Positions 52,867 to 60,803 of a DNA stretch of 64,000 nt are shown piece by piece. Positions within the stretch are counted from its first letter, which is position 1. Each line of letters begins with the position of its first letter. The notes beneath the pieces were generated by a model. The model worked only from the letters and a program-made list of their open reading frames with translations, did no database searches and was not told the DNA's origin. The translations under genes were made by a program, and so were the position numbers. Origin of the DNA: Pedobacter rhodius (lineage in GTDB: Bacteria > Bacteroidota > Bacteroidia > Sphingobacteriales > Sphingobacteriaceae). Location of the stretch: positions 310,001-374,000 of the forward strand of contig NZ_JAPWGL010000003.1 of the NCBI RefSeq assembly GCF_027213645.1, given 5' to 3'.

Positions 52867-53805
52867 ATGAAAAAGGAAACTTTGATAAATAATGAATTAT
52901 TTACCGACTACAAGGCAGTAGCACATGCGGCCGATCTTGTAGAGCGCAAAATAGTCGACATTAATCAGATTGAGGTCATCCCCTTAGGTGCAGATAAGCG
53001 TGCATTTGCCAAAGATATAGAAGAAACGGAAATTTATTATTCTGAAAAAAGGCGACAGAACCGCATCCGGATAAAAACCAACCGGGAAAGTTTATATGAT
53101 ATGCTTCCCGAAGGCCTTTTCCATAAGCCGCCAACCGGCAGCGCCGGAATGGATGAAGAGTCGATGATTAAAGACATCAGGGAAAGAAGGGAGGAAGAGA
53201 AACAAGCACGTTTATTTTTTAGTCCTTTTGATGCTGAAATTAACCAGGTAAGGGTGATGACCGAGCTTTATGAAAATAAGCTCGATAAAAAAACGACCTA
53301 TTCCGATCTAAGCCAGATATTTGAATTTGGCTGGGGTGAGTTTAACCTGCTCAACAAAGAACAAAGCATCATCTGGATGCATTTATTACCCGAAATTCAA
53401 CAAAAAAGAAACGATATAGATTTTGTATCTAAAGTACTTACCGCATTATTTAACCTGCCAATATCAATTGTAAATACCTCTGCCCGTATTACCCCGATTA
53501 AAATTAGCGGCGATTTGCAAATGCAACTTGGCGCAAGCGCGCTGGGTATTGATACCATTATCGGGGATAGCTTTATGCCGGATTACGAATCATTTAACGT
53601 CAATATCGGGCCAACGTCGCCGCAAGAACTTATTAAGTTTATTCCTGAGCAAAAAAACCGGGCAATTTTAGATATGGCAATTAACTATTTGATGCCTGTT
53701 AATGCCGAAGTTAACGTTGAACTGCTCACCGCAACGGATTTCCAGGAAACCATATTAAGTGCCGATGCAGAAAGTGCTTACCTCGGTTATACCGTTTATA
53801 TCTAA
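52867..53805 (+). CDS. tssG: T6SS baseplate protein TssG (subtype iii)
   Basis: TssG forms the wedge of the T6SS baseplate together with TssF. This 312-residue protein has the family-like MPDYESFNVNIGPTSPQELIKFIPEQKNRAI block in the C-terminal half and a charged N-terminal helix region. The identification rests mostly on context: tssF and tssE follow directly and tssN/tssK precede. Its strand is unusual. It is plus, diverging from tssN (115-bp gap) and converging with tssF (41-bp gap), whereas tssF and tssG are normally in one operon. Confidence 0.78.
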   Translation: MKKETLINNELFTDYKAVAHAADLVERKIVDINQIEVIPLGADKRAFAKDIEETEIYYSEKRRQNRIRIKTNRESLYDMLPEGLFHKPPTGSAGMDEESMIKDIRERREEEKQARLFFSPFDAEINQVRVMTELYENKLDKKTTYSDLSQIFEFGWGEFNLLNKEQSIIWMHLLPEIQQKRNDIDFVSKVLTALFNLPISIVNTSARITPIKISGDLQMQLGASALGIDTIIGDSFMPDYESFNVNIGPTSPQELIKFIPEQKNRAILDMAINYLMPVNAEVNVELLTATDFQETILSADAESAYLGYTVYI

Positions 53806-53846
53806 ACTTTAAGTTTCAGGGCTTAATCTACATTAATAAATTTCCA

Positions 53847-55712
53847 CTAAACCGCTCTGTAGGCTGAGGGCTTTAACAACATACGGTAGCGAATATTCAT
53901 GGTACTCCTTAAATTTAATTTTGCCAGAGTCAAACTTAATAATTCATCCCAATCCTGCGCATTCAGCTTAAGGTTTTCTGCAGGTTCGATGAGAATATCT
54001 GTTGTTTTTATAAAGCCCGAACCAGGCTTATTATCCATTACGACTCCTTTGGTTAAGGTAATGCCGCTAAGTTTATTGCCTAATTCATAGCGGCAAAAGT
54101 TAATTACGTCGGCCTTTGTAATAATCCTGTCGGCTGTAGTTAACCCATACTTGTAAGCCTGAACCCGGTTTGCAGCATTTAACCGGGAACGCCCGCCTTT
54201 AGTTTGGGTTAGAAAAAAGATGCTCTCTGCATTTACCTTCGTATTATCATATACCACCAGGCGGCTGCCGGCATTGATGTGGTTGGCCTCCTCTGCCTGC
54301 GTAACCCAGATATCAAGAAATAAAATATCTGCATCATCTATTGGTTTGATTACTATATAGCTCGGCAATTCTTTAATATCTTTAAGGGTAGAGCGACTTT
54401 TTTGTTCTATTAAAGCAATGTTCTGTTCTAAGTTTTTAAGCATCGTGCTTAAAAAATCAGGTCCATAGGCAGAAAAAGCGGCCTTCTCATCTCTAAGCAA
54501 TTCGAAAAGGTAATCAACCAGTTCTTTCGCATTTCTGGTATCAAAACGTTCCGTGCCGCCATATCGGATTGAAAAGGAACCATCCCCTTTTTCATTCTCA
54601 TTCGTATATGGAATTTCATTATAACTTTTCCCCTTGTTATCTTTCAGGTTTTCTACAGCAAGCATCTGATCAGATGCTTCTGTTTTAATCGGTATAATGT
54701 TATTCATGGTTTTAAGGCGGTGTTTGATTTGAACCAACCTTTTATTTACCACAGGGAAGGCATTTATGTAAATGTGAAGCTCGTTCAGCATTTCCTGTTT
54801 TATCGCTGCAGGGAAAACAACTTTAAGCCACCTTACCTTTTCATCTATCTGGTTTAAGCTGCCCTTTTGAAAGATATTTTCAAAAACCGGGGGCAACTCA
54901 GAACTGTCGTCAATATTAAAATCATTTATATCGCCCAGCGTAATAAACCTGTTGCTGTAAAATTGAAGTACATCGGCTTTTATGAGGTTGAGCAGTTGTT
55001 TATGGGAAAAGGGTGCCTGAACTTTACCGGTTAAGGGTTCATCCATAAACCTTTCGGTGTAAGCGGTAAGTTCGTTCTCTTTATAAAACCATTTTCCAAG
55101 CGACAATAAATCGTAGGTGTTTTCGGGTACCGAATAGTTTTTCCAATCAAAAAATAAATTCAGTTTATTAAAATCCATCCAGCTTTTCAAACCACTGATA
55201 CCAATATACATGGTATTTTTTTCTATTGAAAAACCGGAAAGGGTATTTAAGGCGGGGTATTTACTTAATTGTTCAACATTAAACAAGGTATTTCCGGTGG
55301 CTATGTATTTTATTTCAGCATTATGTACTTTTACCGTATGCAGCGGGCTGAAAAATATGTCCGTTTTCTTTGTTTTGGCATCTTCAAGCTGAATATTTTT
55401 TTTAAATGCAAACTGGTTATATGGTAAAAGCAGATCTTCTTTTTCTACAGGCCTTGCGTGTATAATGGCATGTGCAGGTAATGATGAAGTCAGGTGGTCG
55501 GGTGCTAAAATACGGCTGATTTTATCAAAAATTCTATTCTCCAGGTTTTTAACATCATTCGCTACATTAAAAAGTTCGTTACTTAAAGCTTCAATAATTA
55601 ATTTTACGAGCGGATCGAAATCGTGGCTGTCTTTAACATTCCAGAAATCCTCGGCATTTTTTAAAATTCTATTCCTGATTTCATCTTTTGATGAATAAAA
55701 AACTGGCTTCAT
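53847..55712 (-). CDS. tssF: T6SS baseplate protein TssF (subtype iii)
   Basis: TssF is a baseplate wedge protein that pairs with TssG and TssE. The 621-residue chain starts with SSKDEIRNRILKNAEDFWNV and has the typical DFDPLVKLIIEALSNELFNVANDV helix, ILAPDHLTSSLPAHAIIHA and TGNTLFNVEQLSKYP region. The C-terminal third is beta-rich with GITLTKGVVMDNKP. It follows tssE by 26 nt on the same strand. It is longer than usual Proteobacterial TssF, within the range of Bacteroidota versions. Confidence 0.87.
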   Translation of the reverse strand: MKPVFYSSKDEIRNRILKNAEDFWNVKDSHDFDPLVKLIIEALSNELFNVANDVKNLENRIFDKISRILAPDHLTSSLPAHAIIHARPVEKEDLLLPYNQFAFKKNIQLEDAKTKKTDIFFSPLHTVKVHNAEIKYIATGNTLFNVEQLSKYPALNTLSGFSIEKNTMYIGISGLKSWMDFNKLNLFFDWKNYSVPENTYDLLSLGKWFYKENELTAYTERFMDEPLTGKVQAPFSHKQLLNLIKADVLQFYSNRFITLGDINDFNIDDSSELPPVFENIFQKGSLNQIDEKVRWLKVVFPAAIKQEMLNELHIYINAFPVVNKRLVQIKHRLKTMNNIIPIKTEASDQMLAVENLKDNKGKSYNEIPYTNENEKGDGSFSIRYGGTERFDTRNAKELVDYLFELLRDEKAAFSAYGPDFLSTMLKNLEQNIALIEQKSRSTLKDIKELPSYIVIKPIDDADILFLDIWVTQAEEANHINAGSRLVVYDNTKVNAESIFFLTQTKGGRSRLNAANRVQAYKYGLTTADRIITKADVINFCRYELGNKLSGITLTKGVVMDNKPGSGFIKTTDILIEPAENLKLNAQDWDELLSLTLAKLNLRSTMNIRYRMLLKPSAYRAV

Positions 55713-55738
55713 GTGTAGAATATTTTGGTCGGTTTTGG

Positions 55739-56173
55739 TTAAGTAGATAGCGGGCTAAGAAATAAAGCTGTATTAAAAAAATATTTTTCACCTGTAGTTT
55801 TTATTAGTGCTCTGACACTGATATCCACCTTTTTTTTGATTTCAGTTATCTTACGTAACGGGTATACATTTTCAACCTCTGTTATGTGAACTTCCACCTC
55901 TGTATTATAAATTCGGAATTCGGAATCTGTAATAGATTTAAGCAAAGATTTCCTGAATTTTTCCTCCCAGATGCTTTCACTTACAATTAATTCAAAATCC
56001 AGATCCCATATTTCGCAGCCAAAATCGTTATGATAACGATGCTCTCCGTAGCGTGTAAAAATTATTAATTCTATATGATTTGATATCGATTTACCGAGGT
56101 CAGTTGCCTGTAGGCCATTGCCTAAAAAAATGGAGTTAAATCTGAAGGGTTTATTCAAAAAATTTTCAGACAT
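55739..56173 (-). CDS. tssE: T6SS gp25-like baseplate protein TssE
   Basis: TssE is homologous to phage T4 gp25 and starts sheath assembly on the baseplate. The 144-residue protein has the gp25-type NHIELIIFTRYGEHRYHNDFGCEIWDLDFE segment; the EHR/GEHRYHNDFGC stretch is the signature region of gp25/lysozyme-like proteins. It is the first gene of the tssE-tssF operon, 26 nt upstream of tssF, and is divergent from the tssO cluster across a 171-bp shared intergenic region. Confidence 0.9.
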   Translation of the reverse strand: MSENFLNKPFRFNSIFLGNGLQATDLGKSISNHIELIIFTRYGEHRYHNDFGCEIWDLDFELIVSESIWEEKFRKSLLKSITDSEFRIYNTEVEVHITEVENVYPLRKITEIKKKVDISVRALIKTTGEKYFFNTALFLSPLST

Positions 56174-56299
56174 AGCGGTTTGGCTTAAAGTTTGTTAAAA
56201 GTAATTAAATAAAATCGTTTCAATAATAAAACAACAAATATCAAAAATTGTTATTGGATGTAATTAATTTGAAAAGTTTATGTGATTTTGAAGAAGTGA

Positions 56300-56325
56300 T
56301 TGTCAAATTAATGATAAGATTTTTG
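56300..56325 (+). promoter_or_regulatory. putative promoter of the tssO operon
   Basis: TTG (56300-56302) is followed after 15 nt by GATTTTTG (56318-56325), close to TAnnTTTG with one mismatch at the first base. Transcription would start near 56332, 13 nt before the ATG at 56345. Confidence 0.35.
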
Positions 56326-56344
56326 TAATCCTATTTTACTTCTT

Positions 56345-56866
56345 ATGAAACCGATTAACGCCGTCGAAATTAGAAATTCTTTTACAAAGTTTATTCTGAA
56401 CTTTGTATTTCTCACTGCTTTCTCTATTCTTTGTATTTTTCTTTTTTTTGCTGCTTCCGATTACGAATACGCATTGCTTGATAAAAAAGTAAAGGAAACC
56501 GAGAAACTGTCGTCCTTAAGGAAAGACATCAACACCAACTTCGACCGGATTCTGGTTAATTTTAAAGAGCTTGCCATATACAGAAGCTATAATGCCGAAG
56601 AATTGAGCAAACAGGGCATTCTGCTGGAAGATATCCAGGCTGCTAATTACAAAATAAAAGACTTGATATCTAAAAAGCCGGCACCAAGCGTAAGTTTCGA
56701 GTTGTATGAAAAGCTAAACAATAATGTTGGTGTAATGGCTAACCTGCAGGATTCATTATTTACATCAAGATATAATATTCAAAGTTACAAAGAGCAATTA
56801 GACGATTGTCTGCGTGCAACCCGGAGTGCCGCAAGCAGAATTCGGAATGGCAGCTATGGCCGATAA
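56345..56866 (+). CDS. tssO: T6SS membrane protein TssO
   Basis: TssO is specific to subtype iii T6SS and is an inner-membrane-anchored periplasmic subunit. This 173-residue protein begins with MKPINAVEIRNSFTKFIL, then a transmembrane helix (about 16-38), then a helical periplasmic domain (40-170) ending YKEQLDDCLRATRSAASR. It is the first gene of the plus-strand tss operon, 15 nt before a related protein. The match is from topology, the N-terminal pattern and context. Confidence 0.8.
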   Translation: MKPINAVEIRNSFTKFILNFVFLTAFSILCIFLFFAASDYEYALLDKKVKETEKLSSLRKDINTNFDRILVNFKELAIYRSYNAEELSKQGILLEDIQAANYKIKDLISKKPAPSVSFELYEKLNNNVGVMANLQDSLFTSRYNIQSYKEQLDDCLRATRSAASRIRNGSYGR

Positions 56867-56881
56867 TTTAACGTTTTTTAT

Positions 56882-57370
56882 ATGATAAAATTAAGCATAA
56901 AAGAAAGACGCGAGCAGTTTTTGTTTTTTTCGGCACTGTTTATCTTCACAGTGGGCCTTTTAAGTTTTGGGATTTTTTACAGTGGCAAATCGCGGTATCA
57001 GATTTCCAAAGAGGAACTGGAAGTTAAAATCAGCGAAAATGAAACCTTTGAAAATATGGTTAAAGAAACTATGCCAACGATTGATAGTACTTATAAACAA
57101 ATTATACGCTACGACCCAAATGTACAAGCCGTTTTTTTGAAGAATGATATCCAGAATTCTTTAGGCTCTATACGGGCAGCATTCGATCGTAAAGCGTCTG
57201 ATTCCCGCTATAAAACTTTCGTTCAAACGGCCCAGTTATACGATATTCTATTTAACGACAGGCGCGAACAACGAGGCAATATAGGCGATGTAGAAAGATT
57301 AAAAAAATCATTAGATGATTGTGTAATCAGCAGGCGCCAGTTACAACAAACCATGTCTGCAGGTAAATAA
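56882..57370 (+). CDS. second TssO-like T6SS membrane protein
   Basis: This 162-residue protein has the same layout as its neighbour: a short cytoplasmic start with ERREQFLFF, one transmembrane helix (about 14-33), then a helical periplasmic domain with a C-terminal LKKSLDDCVISRRQLQQTM. The end resembles the LDDC motif of TssO, so I read it as a diverged TssO paralogue. It lies 15 nt after tssO and 35 nt before the PKD protein. I would not rule out that it is the T6SSiii component named differently in other species. Confidence 0.65.
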   Translation: MIKLSIKERREQFLFFSALFIFTVGLLSFGIFYSGKSRYQISKEELEVKISENETFENMVKETMPTIDSTYKQIIRYDPNVQAVFLKNDIQNSLGSIRAAFDRKASDSRYKTFVQTAQLYDILFNDRREQRGNIGDVERLKKSLDDCVISRRQLQQTMSAGK

Positions 57371-57405
57371 ATTTATAAATAAACAACCTTATAAAAGCGC
57401 TTCCT

Positions 57406-58383
57406 ATGGCTAATACAAATACAAAGCAAGTTAATTCAAATTCGCAGGGCTACGTTATTCTCTACATCCTGCTGGCCGTACTCCTGTTAACCGGCCTTAT
57501 TTTCTTATTTAAAAGTTCACTCTTCGAAAAAAGAACTGTTGATGCCAGAATTCTTAAAGATGAAATTTATCTGAACGAGGATTTGGTTTTTACCGATAAC
57601 ACGCCTAAAGCATCTAAATGGTTGTGGGAATTTGGTAACGGGGCTAAAGCGACCACACAAAATGGTGCTTATCATTACGATAAACCTGGTGCTTATATTG
57701 TGCGCCTGACTGTTGATGGAGAACTCAAGGAACAGTTCCCTTTAAATGTACGCGATACAGTTCGAAATGTTGTTGATAGCGTATTAACCATCAGCGGACC
57801 AACATCTGGTGTGGTTAACGAAGAAGTGAGACTGGAAGGAGATGGGCAGGGCAAAGATTTTGAATGGTCATTCGGCGAAACAGGTCGTGTGGATGTTAAA
57901 GGCAAAACAGCACTATATACATATCGTGCACCCGGAAAATATGTTGTTCGCCTTCGGACAGACAAAAGCCGCAGACCGGTTTACCACACTATTTTAGTTA
58001 CCGATCCGAATGCAGAAATAGTGGAAGATTTAGTTACACCGGGTGATGGGGAACGTAAAACAATAGATGACATCAGGGCCAGGTTACAGGCAATTGCCAA
58101 TGGGGCGGATTTTAATTCAAACTATTACTACCTGGTAAATAAATACATGTGCGGCAGCGAAAAAGTAACGGTAAATGTAGAAATGAATGGTAAGAAAAAG
58201 CAAACCGACATCTACTCTTATTGTATGGGGCTCACCTTTGGAGGTGAAATTGCGGTAGATGAGGCTCAACTAACCATTAAGCCCAATTCTTCCTGTGCAA
58301 GTTTGTTAAATATTAAACAGCATTCGGCAACTGCTCAACCGGCAGCAACCACTACAACAGAAGCGCCAGGCAAAACAAAATAA
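57406..58383 (+). CDS. tssP: T6SS membrane-anchored PKD-domain protein (TssP candidate)
   Basis: This 325-residue protein has an N-terminal transmembrane helix (about 17-38) and two PKD-like beta domains (about 45-115 and 125-200). They show the KASKWLWEFGNGAKATTQNG and KDFEWSFGETG cores and the GAYIVRLT/GKYVVRLR strands. A C-terminal domain (about 215-300) has three cysteines (YMCGS, YCMGL, SSCASLL). The gene is between the TssO-like pair and tssR. Position fits the T6SSiii component TssP. The assignment is by context. Confidence 0.6.
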   Translation: MANTNTKQVNSNSQGYVILYILLAVLLLTGLIFLFKSSLFEKRTVDARILKDEIYLNEDLVFTDNTPKASKWLWEFGNGAKATTQNGAYHYDKPGAYIVRLTVDGELKEQFPLNVRDTVRNVVDSVLTISGPTSGVVNEEVRLEGDGQGKDFEWSFGETGRVDVKGKTALYTYRAPGKYVVRLRTDKSRRPVYHTILVTDPNAEIVEDLVTPGDGERKTIDDIRARLQAIANGADFNSNYYYLVNKYMCGSEKVTVNVEMNGKKKQTDIYSYCMGLTFGGEIAVDEAQLTIKPNSSCASLLNIKQHSATAQPAATTTTEAPGKTK

Positions 58384-58422
58384 GCGACCTCTTAACCTAA
58401 TTCTAAAGCTCATTACAAGACT

Positions 58423-60798
58423 ATGAAAAAATATTATGCCTTATACATCCTATTTTTAGGAATATCGATTGCACATGCTCAATCACCTGCTTCGTTCGGC
58501 AAAAAAGTAAAATACATGCCTAAATCGTATGAGAAGCCCTCCGAAAGCATAAACGTTAACGACAATACCAGCAGCAGCAGTTTACCATGGATTGTTTTTT
58601 CCGACCGGGAAGATAATTATACAACTACTGCACCTGGTGGAAGCCTGATTATGAAAAAAATAAGCTTTATGGAGCCGTTTTATGTTTCGAAAGAAGAAAA
58701 CGGATACCTGAAACTAATTAAATATAAAGCCGGGATGATAAGGGGAAGAAAGATAACAGATAAAAAAAGTGCAATTAGCTACGGCTGGATTTCCAAATCG
58801 AAGCTTTTACTTTGGCAAAGATCTTTCTCCAACCAAAAAACAGGTTATGCAGAAAAGGCCATTGGGATAGTAAATGGCAAAAACCCGCTTACCGAGCCTA
58901 AATTTTATTACGACACAACAGATTCTATCCTGGTTTATAACACCCCTGAACTTAAAGACAGGAGAACAAAAGTAAGGCTCCATGAAATTGCTTACATCTA
59001 CAAAAAATCGGACGACGGAAAGAAATATCTGATTGGTTCTGACGATCAATTGGTTGCTGATACAGCAAGAAAAAGTATTTATGGATGGGTTTCTGCAGAA
59101 GCCTTTCACAGTTGGGGCGACAGGCTTTACATTACTTCAATCAAGCCGGGCAACTATGATAATGACGATTCAACTGCCACTGCCATTAAAAATGGTATTG
59201 GTGCCGGCGAAAGCTTTGTAATTGATCCGCTGCTGCAATCAGAAAATATTATTTTACGCAGTGTACCAATAGTCGCCGATGATGCTGGTACTTATTCAAT
59301 TGGTATCGCAAATGATGTTTTTAACAAAAAAAATAATAAACTTTTAACCATTAATGGCTCTGCCTTATCTTATCAGGATTATATCCGGCTTAGAAAAAAT
59401 AAAAATAAAATCAACCTTGTTTTTGTTGTCGATGGCGGAAGCTCAATGACCAAGTATTTCTCGGGGATGACCAACACTGTTTCGTCTTTCGAAAGCCTTT
59501 TTGGTGATTTCGGTAAAGGCACCAAGGTTAATTACGGGGGGGTTGTTTACAGAGGTAATACAGGCTGCGCTGTCCCAGGTATTTTTGTCAGCCCTGTGCA
59601 GGATGATTATCGCCAGCTGATGACCTTCTTAACCAATCAGGCAAAAAATACCGATAAATGTAATGGCGAAACCAGTGAGCAGCCTGTTTTCGGGGCACTC
59701 AAAGCCGGATTAAATCTTTTTAAAGAGAAAAAGAATGAAACCAACCTTATCATTTTAGTTGGAAGCACAGGAAATGCAGGAGGCACAAATAACTACCTGA
59801 TAAACGAATTAAGCGAACAGGTTGCGCTTGCAGATGCCAGAATTTTAGCCCTTCAGGTTTACAGCGATTTTAACCAGACCTTCAACGATTTTGTAATTCA
59901 ATCGCGTAAACTTGTATCCGAGTCTGCTATTCGTTCTGCAGAATACCGAAAAAATATAATGGTAAAAGGCGAAGGTTTAAAAAGCTTTCAACCTTACAAT
60001 ACAAGTCTTCAGGATTCCATCTCCTATTACCTGGATTACCCTAAAAACAGCTTAATCCAGGGTGGTGTTGTATTTCCGACTAAAGGATCGGTAAATTCCA
60101 ATCAGAGTATGACAATTGCGCTGCGTCGTTTTATTAAAGAAACCAATATGGATATTTATACCCAAATCAGTTCTTTAGATAGTGCTTTTCGTTTAACGGG
60201 AATTTCACGTAACAACCTTTCCCCTGATGTAGAGCTGTTGTTGCCACAACCCGTTGGTGCTGAAGTTGCTGACCACATGCCGCATAACGCTTTTAAATAT
60301 TATTCTACGGCAAAAATACCGGCCGATGCTGTTAAAAACAGTAGTTCTGCTTTACAATATGCAATTGTGTTAAACAATATGGAATATAAGCAGATTGTAG
60401 ATATATTTTCCATTATGCTTGGCGAAAACCTGCAGGCAGATCAATCGTCTTTCAGAAGTAAACTGGTTAAAAACTATACAAAGCTGCCTAAACAATTACT
60501 AGGTATGAAAATATCATCAGGTGATGTAAAAGCCATGACTTTAGCAAATTACATTAAGCTGGTAACCGGCTTGCCTTTAAATAATGAATTTTTGGGGCAG
60601 TACACTGTTGCTGATTTGAAAAACACCTCGAAAATGCCTTTGGAGCAATTTGAAAACTACATCAGATTACTAAATCAATCTGTACAGCAAATTAAGCGGG
60701 CTACACAAATAGAACAACAATTTGTATCTAACGGCAAATTATACTACTACATAACAGCGCAAAATTTTAATCCGGCAGTTTTGCCAAAAACCAACTAA
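58423..60798 (+). CDS. tssR: T6SS protein TssR (subtype iii), von Willebrand A-like domain
   Basis: TssR is a subtype iii-specific T6SS component, exported by a signal peptide (ending AHAQ). The 791-residue chain begins SPASFGKKVKYMPKSYEKP and has SH3-like segments near 45-270 (GWISKSK, GWVSAEAF). A von Willebrand A-like domain starts at about 330 with LVFVVDGGSSMTKYF. The metal motif reads D337-x-G-x-S341 instead of DxSxS. A helical C-terminal region follows. It lies 39 nt after the PKD protein and 5 nt before clpV. TssR length in other Bacteroidota is similar. Confidence 0.85.
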   Translation: MKKYYALYILFLGISIAHAQSPASFGKKVKYMPKSYEKPSESINVNDNTSSSSLPWIVFSDREDNYTTTAPGGSLIMKKISFMEPFYVSKEENGYLKLIKYKAGMIRGRKITDKKSAISYGWISKSKLLLWQRSFSNQKTGYAEKAIGIVNGKNPLTEPKFYYDTTDSILVYNTPELKDRRTKVRLHEIAYIYKKSDDGKKYLIGSDDQLVADTARKSIYGWVSAEAFHSWGDRLYITSIKPGNYDNDDSTATAIKNGIGAGESFVIDPLLQSENIILRSVPIVADDAGTYSIGIANDVFNKKNNKLLTINGSALSYQDYIRLRKNKNKINLVFVVDGGSSMTKYFSGMTNTVSSFESLFGDFGKGTKVNYGGVVYRGNTGCAVPGIFVSPVQDDYRQLMTFLTNQAKNTDKCNGETSEQPVFGALKAGLNLFKEKKNETNLIILVGSTGNAGGTNNYLINELSEQVALADARILALQVYSDFNQTFNDFVIQSRKLVSESAIRSAEYRKNIMVKGEGLKSFQPYNTSLQDSISYYLDYPKNSLIQGGVVFPTKGSVNSNQSMTIALRRFIKETNMDIYTQISSLDSAFRLTGISRNNLSPDVELLLPQPVGAEVADHMPHNAFKYYSTAKIPADAVKNSSSALQYAIVLNNMEYKQIVDIFSIMLGENLQADQSSFRSKLVKNYTKLPKQLLGMKISSGDVKAMTLANYIKLVTGLPLNNEFLGQYTVADLKNTSKMPLEQFENYIRLLNQSVQQIKRATQIEQQFVSNGKLYYYITAQNFNPAVLPKTN

Positions 60799-60803
60799 GG
60801 GAT

